The position numbers were made by a program, and so were the translations under genes. Below are positions 43,593 through 54,715 of a stretch of DNA of 64,000 nt, in pieces. Under the pieces are notes generated by a model. The model had not been told where the DNA came from. It saw only the letters and a program-made list of their open reading frames with translations, and did not search any database. The DNA comes from Mauremys mutica (Eukaryota; Chordata; Testudines; Geoemydidae). Location: positions 186,001-250,000 of the forward strand of contig NW_025422883.1 of NCBI RefSeq assembly GCF_020497125.1, in the 5' to 3' direction. Numbering within the stretch: the stretch's first letter is position 1; each line of letters opens with the position of its first letter.

Positions 43593-45948
43593 TGTCCCCA
43601 GCGCTAGGAATGTGCACCTCCTGCGTGAGGAGTTGTGCGTGAGAAGGGTCCCTGAACAGGGGTGGAAGGGAGGGAGGGAGGAGAACTGGAGGGAGTATCC
43701 CCTTTCTACTGTGCGGAGTACCCAGTGATCCGATGTAATCTGCGCGCACGCAGGACAGTCGGCACAAAAAGGTAAGGGGGGAATGGACCCAGAGTCCAGA
43801 CTGGTGTGTCGCCCCCGGGCGCACCTTCAGAAGTTCTGCTTCTGGCCTGAGGATGTTTTGCCTGCCCAGAGCTGACGAAAGGGGAGGCCTCTTTCTGTTG
43901 TTTCTATTATGCCGCTGAGAAAAATCCTGCCTGTTTTGTGGGTGGTAAAAACGAGGCGGGGGTTGCGACTTAAAGTGCCTCCATTGTGTAGCCAGAGCGT
44001 GCAGGCCCAGGGACTTGAGGGTGGCCCTCGAATCCTTGAGGCTATGAAACCGAGAGTCAGTCTTTTCTGAAAAGAGGGCCGAGCCCTCAAAGGGGAGGTC
44101 CTGTATAGTCTGCTGGACCTCATATGAGAGCCCTGAGACTTGCAGCCAGGAGCTCCTCCTCATGGCTACCCCAGAGGCCATGGTGTGGGTGGCTGAATCA
44201 GCCACATCGAGGGCTGCTTGGAGCAAGGTGCGGGCAATGAGCTTACCCTCCTCTACCAAGGAGAACTCTGCCCTGGAGTCCTCCGGGAGAAGCACCATAA
44301 ACTTCACCATCGCTCCGCACGAGCTGTGACTATACCTACTGAGGACAGCCTGATGGTTAGAAATTCAGAGCTGGAGCCCCCCGTGGAATAAATTTTCCTC
44401 CTAAAGAGGTCCAGCTTTTTAGCCTCCCATTTTTTTGTGGAAGGGCCCTGATATCCTTGGTGCTCCCGCTCATTCGCCGCGGCTACTGCTAGAGACTCTG
44501 GCGAGGGATGGGTGTACAAATGCTTGAACCCCTTAGAGGAAACTAAGTATTTTCGCTCATTCCTCTTCACTGTGGGTGGTAAGGAGGCAGGGGTCTGCCA
44601 CAGTGTCTTAGTGGTGTCCTGTATGGTCTTAATAAGTGGCAGGGTGATACGGGAGGGACCAGAGGGGGCGAGAATGTTCACCACGGAATCTGATGTCTCA
44701 GCGACCTCCTCCGCCTGGATCCCCAGGTTCTGCGCCACCCTGCTGTCCTCCACAGCCGGGGTCATCGACATTCCTGCCATCGCCTCATCAGGCGAGGATG
44801 AGGACGAGGACCTAGATGGGAGCAGGTCCTGTTCTCTGCCCTCGGCAACAAGGGGATCCCGCAGTGCCTGGTCTTCCGGCGCATTCAGTCCCGGCATGGC
44901 AAATGATTGGTCCTGCCCCGGGTGAGGTGTCAGAGGCACGTATGATGCTGAGGCCACCGACGCTGACCTCGAATGGGACCTCTGGCTCTGGCAGAACACC
45001 CAGGGGGTCCAGAAAGACCACTGGGCGGGAGCCTGCCACTGACCAGGCTCCAGCCCTGGATGAAGCTGCTGCCTGCGTCTATCAGACCTGGACCGCCTGC
45101 TTTTCCTGGACCTATAGAACTCCACTTCCGACTCCGAGGACTCACTGTAAGATGACCATGGAGAAGCAGTGCCCAGCGGTGCCTGGAACTCGGGGACCAG
45201 TGCGGCTCCCCTATCCGTCCACTGGTGGATGGTACCAGTGATTGGTGCCATGGGGATGGCGACTGGCGCAGTACAATCACGGCTTGCCTCTGGATGGCAC
45301 TGAGGGTCTCACAGGTGCTGCTGAGACGGAGCTCGCCTAGGAGGGGAAGGCGGTGACGGGAAGGTGATGAGGTCCTTGGCAGTCTCGAACGCCTCCAGCG
45401 TGGAAGGTAACTGTAGATCGCAGCCTTCTCGGAGAGGGGAGTGTTGGGGGCCCAGACTCAACTGGTCCTGTGCTGGGGCAGGAGTCGATGGGACCCTAGC
45501 TGGAGGACTCAAACTCACGTGGCCTGCCATGGTTCTCACGGCGGCGGACTTCTGCGCTGGTTTGGGCATGGGAGCGGCCCCTTTTAGGTCTCCTCTTCTT
45601 GTGGGGCACTGAGGATTGCGAACGGTGCTGCCCACTGCCCTGCATGGATCCCCTTTGTGGGGAACTGTGCTGGTGCCGAGGGTCTCTGGCAGAGTCCTAC
45701 CTCGATGCCAACTCACGTATCGGTGGTGCCAGCACACTGCGCACCAACGTCGAGGTGCTCAGCGTCGGCTTAGCTGACCCAGGGCCCAAGTGGGGACGGA
45801 AGGCAGCCTCCATCAGAAGGATCTTGAGGCGCTGATCCCTCTCCTTCTGAGTCCTAGGACGAAATCCCCTGCAGATCTTGCAGCGTTCCTTTTGGTGGCT
45901 CTCCCCCAAACGCTTCAAGCAGGAAGTGTGGGGGTCACTCCTGGGCAC
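43273..45948 (-). pseudogene. DIRS gag-like and RT start, broken frames
   Basis: Four minus-strand pieces. 45948-45697 has a CxxC/H-like start (DPHTSCLKRLGESHQKERCK then IC), a zinc-knuckle-type motif known from DIRS-type gag proteins. 45737-45309 has the DLQLPSTLEAFETAKDLI block also seen in the copy at 18255. 45251-44304 is serine/arginine-rich (YRSRKSRRSRSDRRRQ) and holds the RNERKYLVSSKGFKHLYTHP region. 44310-43273 continues through LLQAALDVADSATHTMASG, then RT text ending LDLKDAYFQISV. Stops between pieces show that the element is dead. Confidence 0.8.
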
Positions 45949-46293
45949 AGACTTGCCACATGCTGCACAGGGTTCAAACCCTGGGGAGAGGGGGGGCGTA
46001 CCCCCAAACCAAAACTACACCAACTAACACTAACTATTTACAGAAAAAGTTCAAGACTGCTAAAGAAGCGCTTGCCGAAGCAAGAGATAACGAGCGCTCC
46101 GGCTAACCGTCACAGGCGGTAAGAAGGAGCTGAGGTGGCGGTGGGTCGGCAGGGCCCTGTATTCGGCAGCGTGTCTCCAGGGGGCACCTGGACTGACCCG
46201 ATGGGTACTGCTAGGGGAAAAGCCTTCTGGCTGCCATGCACACGGCACACGTACGCCTAGTGAGCAATCGCTCGAAGAACCAATGCTCCAGAC

Positions 46294-46636
46294 CAGGCAT
46301 GGCCAAGCTGTGGCTCATGAGCCACATGCGGCTCTTTTACAGTTAAAGTGCAGCTCCCAGAGCCCCCCACGTATTCCCCCCTCCTACTCTCTGCTTACAA
46401 GACTGGGCAGGGGGAGCTCAGGGCTTCTGCCCTGCAGCGGGGTGCTGGGACTAGGGGCTTCTGCACTGCAGGGAGGGGGGCCTCAGGGCTTTAGACCATC
46501 AGTTGGGCATTGGGGCAGAAGCCCCACGCCCCAGCAGGCACCACCCTACGGGGCAGGTTGTGTGTGTCTTGCGGCTCTCGAACATCTGAAGATTATTGTA
46601 TGCAGCTCAGAGGGTCAGTAAGTTTGCCCACTCCTG
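46294..46636. mobile_element. hAT-like MITE, decayed
   Basis: Ends CAGGCATGGCCAAGC and (complement of the right end) CAGGAGTGGGCAAACTTAC. Inside are GAGCCACATGCGGCTC and, near the right, TTGCGGCTCTCGAACA, as in the better-preserved copy at 60891. The flanks CTCCAGAC and CTCTAGGT match at only 5 of 8 bases, so the copy is old. Confidence 0.7.
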
Positions 46637-47110
46637 CTCTAGGTGAACACAATGAATAAAACCACCAAACAAAAGAAGGAGGCAGCCTCATAAAACCTCC
46701 TTAAAAGGCTGACAACTCTTCTCTCAAGAGAGCATCATAAGAGCTTTAAAGAGGCAGCACTGCCTTCAAAGGCAGGTTAATTCAAATCAATTAGGCACAG
46801 CTACAGCTGCAGCTACTTGAGAGCAGCAGCCCACAGCTATGCCTTTTCAGTAGGCAGCTGGTCTAAATGGGATGCCATGGCTGATGGTAAGTGGGTATCA
46901 GGGGTGCACAGATTGAGTTCATTAGTTTTTGCCCAGCTGGGTGGAGAGAGAAAACTTAGGACGAATGTCTGGACCTGCCTTGATGCGTGGGAGGGTGACG
47001 TGGGCAACAGAGAAATACTTCTGGAAAGGCTGGCAAGTCCAGTAGGACATAGTGCCAAGACCGTGCTGTGGGTGCCAACTGGCAATGGGAAGAAAAGGCA
47101 GAGCATTTAA
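46637..47110. other. intron 2 sequence, nothing recognised
   Basis: No gene, exon or repeat I can name. Confidence 0.35.
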
Positions 47111-47114
47111 ATAG

Positions 47115-47935
47115 ATCTCAGAACATTTGAAGACTAAGGGCTAGATTCACAAAGGGACTTGGGCACCTACCTGCCTCTCAGGCATATAAGTCCAACATTT
47201 TGGCACTACTGGAATTCACAAAACCCCAGCTCTGCTGCCACTTAACCTGTAGGCCCCTCTTTTTCCCAGGCACCTATGTTTCTGCCAGTAAAGTACCCTA
47301 CATGCCTAAGTTTCCACGGCTGGGCACGAGCAAAGCCAGCTAAGTCCTGATGCTGCCGAGCTGCCCAGAGCCCTAGCTCACGCCTAAGCCGTGATGGGAT
47401 TCTCAAAGCAGACATTCCCCCACCTGTGGCCTGATACAATAGGTGTGCTCTGAGCAGGACTAACCCCCCCAGAAGACAGCATGGATGAGAGTCTGGGGAG
47501 CAGGCATGTATTTTTCCCCCTTTGAGTCAACAGTACAGTGGTTAGGGCACTCACCTCAGATGTAACCCCCCCAGGTCTGTAATCTCCACTCGCCTGACTT
47601 GGAGCAGGGACTCAAACCTGGCTTACCCCAACCCAGCAATCAGTCCCCTGACCGTGGGATACGGGGTCAATCTCTCTCCCCCAACGAATGTTTAATTATG
47701 TACACAAAGTGGACCAGCGTCAACAGGAGAGCTCCAGCCCAGAATGCTCAATAGCCAGATGGTTAGGGCCCTTTCCTGGGGCGTGAGAGAGCTGGCTTCA
47801 AGTCCCTGCAGCTACTGGTTATAAAGGGATGGTCTCTCTTTCACTCTGGTTGGTTGTGTTCTGCCAGAAAGGGCTGATCTGGCTTAGGTGCCTAACTCCA
47901 GGAATCCTGAGCGGAAACAGGCCCTTCCCTCCAGC
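47115..47935. repeat. probable interspersed DNA repeat (GGGCTAGATTCACAAAGGGA end)
   Basis: Begins GGGCTAGATTCACAAAGGGA and contains several GGCACCTA/TAGGTGCCTA inverted motifs and a CCTGACTTGGAGCAGGGACT block. It resembles a common turtle MITE-type repeat, but the right inverted end is missing or beyond recognition. Family not assigned. Confidence 0.45.
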
Positions 47936-47980
47936 CCAGAGTTTGGCACCTGGTGAGCGTGAGAATTATTGTTTCTCGAC

Positions 47981-48206
47981 AAAGCTGGTCCTCTGGCTTT
48001 CTATTTCTCAGCCTTTAGTAACGAGCCTCCTGCACCTGGGAAACTAAACCAAGGGAAACTCTGCAAGTTCTGAATGGAAGCTCAGAACCCTGAGAGGCAG
48101 AAGGAAGGCGCTTGGACCCCTTCAATTTGACTGAATGCGTAGACCTGCCCAAGTCTGATATAACCCACCCAGTTAGAGACTGACCTCGTTCATTCTCAGC
48201 CTGCCA
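47981..48206. repeat. direct repeat, copy 1
   Basis: Runs from CTGGTCCTCTGGCTTTCTAT to CTCAGCCTGCCA. It recurs almost unchanged at 49697-49928. Copy 2 has about 18 extra bases after CTTTAGTAA, and only scattered substitutions distinguish the rest. The two copies flank the 48209-49696 element. Confidence 0.9.
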
Positions 48207-48923
48207 CTGTGACATTCCCCTGGTGTTATCTGGACCGGTGATCTGCTAAGCCACTCCAACCCTTAACTCTGGGAGCCAGCCTGACCCTGCTCTGCTGGGA
48301 GAACCCCCACCCCTGGGCTGGTCACGCACAGCCTTTGGCGTGTAAACTGCTCCCAGCTACTTGCAACCAAGTGACACTAGCCAATATCTCTGGTCCCAGA
48401 CACAACCCTAGGAACCTCCATCTTGCAGTGTCCTGTTATCCCACTGGACGTTGCAAGCTTATATGAGTTCGTCAATTTAACAAAGAAATTGATATGTACC
48501 AGGCTTGTTATCCCAAGGGGAGGCTCTGACAGGTTTCATACCAAATGCACTGCTTCAGGTAAAATAAACAGATTTATTAACTACAGAAGATAGATTTAGG
48601 AATTATAAGTCAAAGCACAACAAGTCCGATTTGGTCAAATGAAATAAAAGCAGAACACATTCTAAGCTGCTCTTAACACTTTCAGTGCCCTTACAAACAG
48701 AAGTTTCTAACCACAGGCTGCCTGGTTGCCCTTCAGCCTGGCTCCCCCCTTTGATCAGCGCTTCAGTCACTTGGTGGCGGTGTCTGTAGATGGAGGTGGG
48801 AGAGAGGAGGAGGAGCCTGGCAAACGTGTCTCCCTTTTATCATGTTCTTTCTTCAGTCTTGGCTTTGCCCCCGCCCCCCTTTCAGGGTCAGGTGAGCATC
48901 ACCTCATCGTAGCCCACAACTGA

Positions 48924-49086
48924 CCAATAGCTCAGTGGTTTGAGCATTGGCCTGCTAAACCCAGGGTTGTGAGCTCAATCCTTGAGAGGGCTACTTAGGG
49001 ATCTGGGGCAAAAATTGGTCCTGCTAGTGAAGGCAGGGGGCTGGACTCGCTGACCCTTCAAGGTCCCTTCCAGCTCTAGGCGATAG
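48924..49086 (+). mobile_element. Cry-type SINE, 5' end missing a few bases
   Basis: Starts AATAGCTCAGTGGTTTGAGC (box A retained) and has GTGAGCTCAATCC at box B. The tail GGTCCTGCTAGTGAAGGC continues to CCAGCTCTAGGCGAT, where it is truncated before the usual TATATCTCC end. Confidence 0.88.
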
Positions 49087-49133
49087 GGAAGGGGGGTGAC
49101 TCACTCCAGAGCCCAACAGATCCTTTGTTGCTG

Positions 49134-49361
49134 CCTAGGGGGTAGTCTGCCGTGGCAGCGCTTTATCATGCCGTGTGTGGTTGCAGCTCCCAGCGCTCTA
49201 AAAAAACCATCTCAACAAGGGGCGTAGCTCCCAGCGCTGGGGCACTGTTTACACTGGTGCTTTACAGCTCTGCAACTTGCTGCCCTCAGGGGGGTGTTTT
49301 TTCACACCCTTGAGCAAGAAAGATGCAGCGCTGTAAAGTGCCAGTGTAGACAAGCCCTAGG
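49134..49361. mobile_element. MITE-like repeat with AGCGCTGGGAGCT core
   Basis: The left end CCTAGGGGGTAGTCTGCC and the complement of the right end, CCTAGGGCTTGTCTACACTG, are related inverted ends. The interior repeats AGCGCT and CAGCGCTGGG in both directions. Non-coding. A related TGTCTACA-type element is at 62748. Confidence 0.6.
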
Positions 49362-49696
49362 CCAGTGTCCTTTGTTCCTGTGAGGCTGGGCTGGGTTTGC
49401 CCCGTACATGCCCTGATGAGGTGTGAACTGCCTCTCTGCTCCTGGAGAGTTTTTGCCTGGGCTTGTTTTAAGCCAGGAGGATATATTTTCAGCCTCGTAA
49501 TTTTATATATGAAATTACAACCTATAACATTACTAACACATTGCCGTAACAACAATTACTATAACAACAATGCACAGTGCATCACGAGCCTTCCGAAGAC
49601 ACCCGACCTGACAAACTTTGCATTGGACACCACACAATCATATTATAAAGATGAACATGGGGGTGCAGGGTATTCCCCCGAGGTCCACAACGTCAC

Positions 49697-49928
49697 ACTG
49701 GTCCTCTGGCTTTCTATTTTCTCAGCCTTTAGTAATGCCTGGTTGTCAATATGAAAGGCCTCCTGCGCCTGGGAAACTAAACCAAGGAAAACTCTGCAAG
49801 TTCTGAACGGAAGCTCAGAACCCTGAGAGGCAGAAGGAAGGCGCTTGGACCCCTTCAATTTGACTGAATGCGTAGACCTGCCCAAGTCTGATATAAACCA
49901 CCCAGTTAGAGACTAACCATGCTCAGCC
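49697..49928. repeat. direct repeat, copy 2
   Basis: Second copy of the 47981-48206 sequence. It is followed by CTCTTCAGGGCAGGGAGCAC, which resembles a common old amniote repeat also present at 61348, while copy 1 is followed by the LTR-like element. Confidence 0.9.
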
Positions 49929-50484
49929 TGCCAGCTCTTCAGGGCAGGGAGCACGTCTTCCCACGTTTGTACGGACTCTGGCACAAGGGGGCTGCCTTCT
50001 CACGGGGGCTTGGGGGAGCAACAGGAATCTGAACACTCAATAAGACGACTTCCCCAAGGCAGGCTGCTGCTTTGGGAAGGACGAGAACAGATGCAGCGAT
50101 CTCCCTGCAGCTACCCCTGGAGTCAGACACCACAAATCAAGCAGAAACAAAAGAAAGGGCGACCTTGTATTCACTGACTGCTAATTAGATGCACTCTTGG
50201 TTTGGCTTCTTCCTTCAGGCTAGGGGCCCTCGTCTGGGATTACAGCCCCAGGGTGCCAGGCAATGAATGAACACAGAGAGACAGGCCCTGTCCTGAAGAG
50301 CTTACAATCTAAACAGAAGAGGTGACAACAGCTGGATGCAACAAGGAGCACATGCAAGGTGCCTGGCTCCCAAGAGTGCTTCGAGAGAGGGTGGTACGTG
50401 GTATAGCTAATGGAATCTGATCCAGGACCTCGGTGGTCCACATCAGACTATGGCGACAGCTGCCAGGCAGAGCACAGGGCCTAC

Positions 50485-50750
50485 CTTTACGCTTCAGAGA
50501 CATTAGGGACCGAAAGAATCCAGAGGCTGAGCCAATGCCACCAGGCAGCTTGGGGTCCTCCTCCCCCATCAGCTGGGCCAACTCTGCTCCCGGCAGGTCG
50601 ATGAGCCTGGTGATGTTGCTGACCACCAGCTCTGTGAAGACTTCGGGCTTCTCATGCCGCAACTTCTCCACAAAGAAGTCAGGGTTGAAGATGACTGTTT
50701 GTCCACGGAGGGAGGAGTCATTGCAGATGACAAACCTGCAGATGGCATCA
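50485..50750 (-). CDS. ARHGAP19: ARHGAP19 second coding exon
   Basis: 266 bp. The acceptor is TTATTTCCCAG before T at 50750 and the donor is CGTAAAG|GTAGGCC at 50484. The encoded text DAICRFVICNDSSLRGQTVI, then IFNPDFFVEKLRHEKPEVFT and ELVVSNITRLIDLPGAELAQ, ends FFRSLMSLKRK. It matches the N-terminal region of mammalian ARHGAP19 almost residue for residue, just before the RhoGAP domain. The first base completes a codon begun in exon 1 (mammals: Ser), so a first coding exon of about 20 codons is expected upstream on the minus strand, beyond the recognisable part of this window. Confidence 0.95.
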
Positions 50751-51785
50751 CTGGGAAATAAAAGGAGACAGGTTGTAAAGCATTTCTTCCAGAATTCACT
50801 CGTACAGCCAGTGTCCCCCCCAAATCCCAGATCACAGGCCTCCGGACCAACCTCACTCTGGAAAAGACATCTACTCGCACTGGAGGTGCCAGTGTGTTCT
50901 TCAGAACCACTCCTGTCCCATGCTTGCTGTGAATCAACAGCATGCGTAGCTTCAGCAGAGCTGGGACAACAGCTCTTCTCGGTTTTGTTTTTTAACATTA
51001 TAATTAACAACTGTACTCAAGACAAGATGCACAAAACAGTACAACTGTCTCACAACTCTGTCTAATAAACCTTGCCAGCAAGATTTCAGATCACTAAATC
51101 TCAGAGAAAGGGGAAAACACCCCAAAGCAGCTATTTTAATCATTAACCAAACTTTAAACCTGAAGGCTCTAGTCACACTACCAGAGCAACTATTACTTGT
51201 GTGACAGTGAGCATATCCCCAGCGAACATACACCAGGTAACAGAAGCACAGCCACACATGGAATGCTACAATGTAGCCTGCAACTACCTTTATCTTTAAC
51301 AGAAAGAAAGGCCCGCAGAAACTGCAGGCCCCAAGTGCACTCAGATCAAGATTAGGACTGGATTCTCCACTAGCTGCACCTCTTACCAAAGACAAGGGCA
51401 GTTGGAATTGGCTTGATTTTATCTCAGGCACTACCTACATGCTCATGGCAAATTCCTAGCGGGGCCCTACATTTAGGCAAAGGCGGGGTGTCTGGGATGT
51501 ACACACACACCACTGACAGTCAGCATCCAAATATCCACACTTTCCTCTAGCTCTCACAAAGGTTCACACTGGTAGCACAGCGCCAAATGTGCGCAGACAT
51601 TTAACTCCCCAGTGGGGAGTGTTAAACATATTTTTTCTGCGGTAAACCAATAATTACAAATAGCAACGAATGGAGAAGACAGAAAAAAATCCCATACCAC
51701 GCATAGAAAGGTAACCTCAATCTACAATCTATTGTCTCCCTGTTATTTGTGAGCTTCAATAACTATGTGAACAACTATATGCATC
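50751..51785. other. ARHGAP19: ARHGAP19 intron 1, unique part
   Basis: Intron directly upstream of exon 2. No repeat or exon could be recognised. Confidence 0.5.
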
Positions 51786-52876
51786 TGTGACGTTACTGAC
51801 TTGAACTGTGACCGTAGAGATCATTGTTACAACCAAGGTCCCAGAGTGGCACCAAGTCTTGTACAAAGGAGGTCACGTAAGGTGTCTATGGGAAGGTTAT
51901 GATTTGCTGGTTATGATGATGCTATCTGTATGTAGGTATCATTTTGTATTTAATGTTATAAGTATTGGCTCTATACTGTCTGTATTTCAAACTTGTGCTA
52001 TGCTTCCGGGTGACACCCCAGACCATTTGGCATCAGCACTGCCTCACCTGCTTGATAGTCCATTAAGAACCATCAGCTATACAACTGACCTATTGAGAGA
52101 AGGCAGATACACCTTATGACTCAGCAAGGCAGGCAGGGACATGCCTATGGACAGAACTCGGAGGCTTTCAAGCCATGTGCTGGGCAGCTTGTGTTTGAAA
52201 CACAGGCCACATGGCAAGAGACTATAAAAGGCAGCTGCATCTTCTCCATTTTGTCTTCAATCCTGCTTCTGACCTCTGGAGAAACTATGCTTGAAACTGA
52301 AGCTTTGAACAAAGGACTGAATGACCCATCCCAGCTGGGATGTTTATACTCTAGAGACTTAATTGGTTTAAAATCAGCAGTAATCCCATCAAGCCTGAAA
52401 CAAGTCTGAACTAAGAACTTTGCAATTGTTGTATGTATTTGATTCCATTTAATCAGTTTTAACTCTCATCTATATTTCTTTCTTTTTCTGAATAAACCTT
52501 TAGGTTTTAGATTCTAAATTGGCAACAGCGTGATTTGTGGGTAAGATCTGACTTGTATATTGGTCTGGGGCTTGGTCCTCTGGGATCGAGAGAACCATTT
52601 TTCTTTTACTGGGGTATTGGTTTTCATAACCATTCATCCCCACAAGGAGTGGTGCGGGTGGTGATACTGGGTAACTGGAGGGTCTAAGGGAACTGCATGC
52701 ATGACTTCTGGTTAGCCAGGGGGGTGAGACCAAAGTCCTCTCTGTTTGGCTGGTTTGATGTGCCTCAGCTAGTAAAGGAACCCCAGCCTGGGGCTGTGAC
52801 TGCCCTGGTCTAAGCAATTTGTCCTGAATTGATACTCTCAGAAGTGTCCCGCCAAAGGCAGTTTCGTTACAGCATT
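51781..52876 (+). mobile_element. solo LTR with imperfect 5-bp target duplication
   Basis: The LTR is 51786-52871 (1086 bp) with TGTGACGTTAC...TTCGTTACA ends. The flanks GCATC (51781-51785) and GCATT (52872-52876) differ at one base. The plus strand shows TATAAAA at 52223-52229 and AATAAA at 52491-52496, 265 bp apart, then about 375 bp of U5-like sequence. The U5-like GGGTAAGATCT block is shared with the LTR at 8997. No internal genes. Confidence 0.86.
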
Positions 52877-53768
52877 TTTGACCTAAAAGGCAGAAAAAAC
52901 GGTTACCTACCTTTTCAATAACTGTTGTTCTTCGAGATGTCTTGCTCATGTCCATTCCATTCTAGGTGTGTGTGCGCCCACATGTGTGGTCATTGGAGAT
53001 TTTTGCCTTAGCGATATCTGTAGGGCCAGCCATGGCACCCCCATGAGTGCCGCTCTCATGTGCTGGTATATCAGGCACCGCCGGCCCTATGCCCTCTCGG
53101 TTCCTTCTTGTTGACAACCCCGACAGAGGGGCAAGAGAGTGGGTAATGGAATGGACATGAGCAACACATCTCGAACAACAGTTATAAAAGGTAGGTAACC
53201 GTTTTTTCTTCGAGAGCTTGCTCATGTTGATTCCATTTTAGGCAACTCACAAGCAGCATCAACAGAGGTGGGCTCAGAGTTCACAGGCTTGCAGCTCTGC
53301 CAAAGCTAGCGTCATCTCGAGCTTGCTGGGTCAGTGCATAATGAGACGCGAATGTGTGGACGGACAACCAGGTAGCGTCTCGACAGATCTCTTGGCTCGG
53401 TACCTGTGCCAGGAAGGCTGCCAATGATGCCTGTGCCCTAGTTGAGCGTGCCGTTACTATCGCTGGCGGATGCAGGCTGGAACTCGTGATCCAGGATGAG
53501 ATCCTCTGAGCAGGCATTGGGCAACTCTTCATCTTGTCTGCCACTGCAATGAACAACTGCATTGACTTATGAAATGGCTTTGTTCTATCTATGTAGAAGG
53601 CCAGCACCCTCCGGATGTCCAGGGTATGTAGCCTGCATTCCTCATCTGATGCATGAGGCTTTGGAATTAAGACTGGTAAATATATGTCCTGGCCAGTATG
53701 AAATTGGGAAATTACCTTGGTCAGAAATGCCAGGTGCGGGCACAGCTGAACCTTGTCCTTGTAGAAGA

Positions 53769-54002
53769 CCATACAGCAGGCGCGTCCTGGCCGGCGGTTG
53801 AGCATCCGCTGAAATGCTGCCGAAATTTGGCGGCATTTCAGCGGCACCACCTCTGGATGACGCCACTTGCCGCCGACAAGCAGCATCATCCAGAGGCGTC
53901 GCTGCCGAATTTCGGCGGCATTTCAGTGGATGCTCGACCACTGCCACGGTCCTTTGTCTGGCGCCTGCCAGACGAAAAAGGTTGAGGACCACTGCCATAC
54001 AG
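53769..54002. mobile_element. palindromic hAT-like MITE with perfect 8-bp target duplication
   Basis: The element is 53777-53994 (218 bp), flanked by CCATACAG at 53769-53776 and 53995-54002. The right end complement CAGTGGTCCTCAACC is hAT-like; the left end CAGGCGCGTCC is less similar. The core 53800-53935 is one long inverted repeat: GAGCATCCGCTGAAATGC at the left, GCATTTCAGTGGATGCTC at the right, with further nested palindromes of AAATTTGGCGGC type. Confidence 0.9.
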
Positions 54003-54604
54003 GGTGGCTCCGAGGCAAGGACCCTGATCTCAGACACCATACGGGCCGACGTTATCGTGACCAGGAATGAAACCTTCCAGAAAAGAAGCAGGAGAGAGCA
54101 GGAAGCCAAAGGCTCAAAGGGAGATCCCATGAGCCTTGACAGCACAAGATTCAGGCTGTGAAGATAGAGGCACTACAGACCCTTCAAAAACCACGCTGTC
54201 ATATGGTGGGCGAAGATAGACCTGCCTTGGAACAGAGGATGGAATGCTGAAATGGCAGCCAGGTGGACCTTGATCGAAGAGAGGGACACGCCTTGGAGCT
54301 TGAGGTGCAGCAAATAATCCAGGATATCCTGCAGCGGGGCCTCCGAGGCCCGAATACGCCACTCCAAGGTCCAACATGTGAACCTTTTCCACTTCTCCAG
54401 GTAGGTTGCCCTGGTGGAGGGTTTCCTGATGCCTAGCAAGACCTGCTGAACACGGGCCGAGCATGCCCGTTCGTCCATGCTTAGCCACGCAGTAGCCAAG
54501 CCGTCAAGTGCAGCGCTGTCAGGTTTGGGTGCAACAGACTGCCGTGGTTCTGGGACAGCAGATCCGGCCAAAGTGGCAGTTGTAGCGGGGCAGCTGCTGA
54601 AGTG

Positions 54605-54715
54605 GGTATTCACCCACGAAAAGCTCATGCTCCAATACGTCTGTTAGTCTATAAGGTGCCACAGGACTCTTTGCCGCTTTTACAGATCCAGACTAACACG
54701 GCTACCCCTCTGATA
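54605..54715 (-). mobile_element. second copy of the 69-bp-type short element, longer
   Basis: The reverse complement of the 43189 element, extended by GTATTCACCCACGAAAAGCT and CCAATACGTCTGTTAGTCTA. It ends AGACTAACACGGCTACCCCT then CTGATAC. The 43-kb copy is therefore a truncated form. Confidence 0.78.

Larger units (their letters stand above)
41015..46281 (-). mobile_element. DIRS-type retrotransposon, longest copy, split by a solo LTR
   Basis: The left end is AACGGTTACCTACCTTTCG at about 41020 and the right end CTAGTGAGCAATCGCTCGAA at 46258-46277. On the minus strand the order is gag-like region (45948-43600), reverse transcriptase (43590-42900), RNase H (42105-41880), then tyrosine recombinase (41742-41365). 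This is the DIRS order, with a tyrosine recombinase in place of an integrase. All parts carry stops or frameshifts, so it is inactive. Removing the LTR (42145-42818) brings it to about 4.6 kb. Confidence 0.9.
48209..49696. mobile_element. TG...CA LTR-like element with nested SINE and MITE, no own target duplication
   Basis: Starts TGTGACATTCCCC and ends CCACAACGTCACA, so its ends are inverted TGTGAC/GTCACA. It contains a Cry SINE (48924-49086) and a GC-rich MITE (49134-49361). Removing both leaves about 1.1 kb. The immediate flanks (GCCAC before, CTGGT after) do not match as a target duplication. Instead a 220-bp direct repeat surrounds it. Confidence 0.6.

Noticed and set aside
47981..49928. 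The two 220-bp repeats as a pair of LTRs
   Set aside because: They lack TG...CA ends and promoter/poly(A) layout, and the sequence between them is itself LTR-like with no genes.
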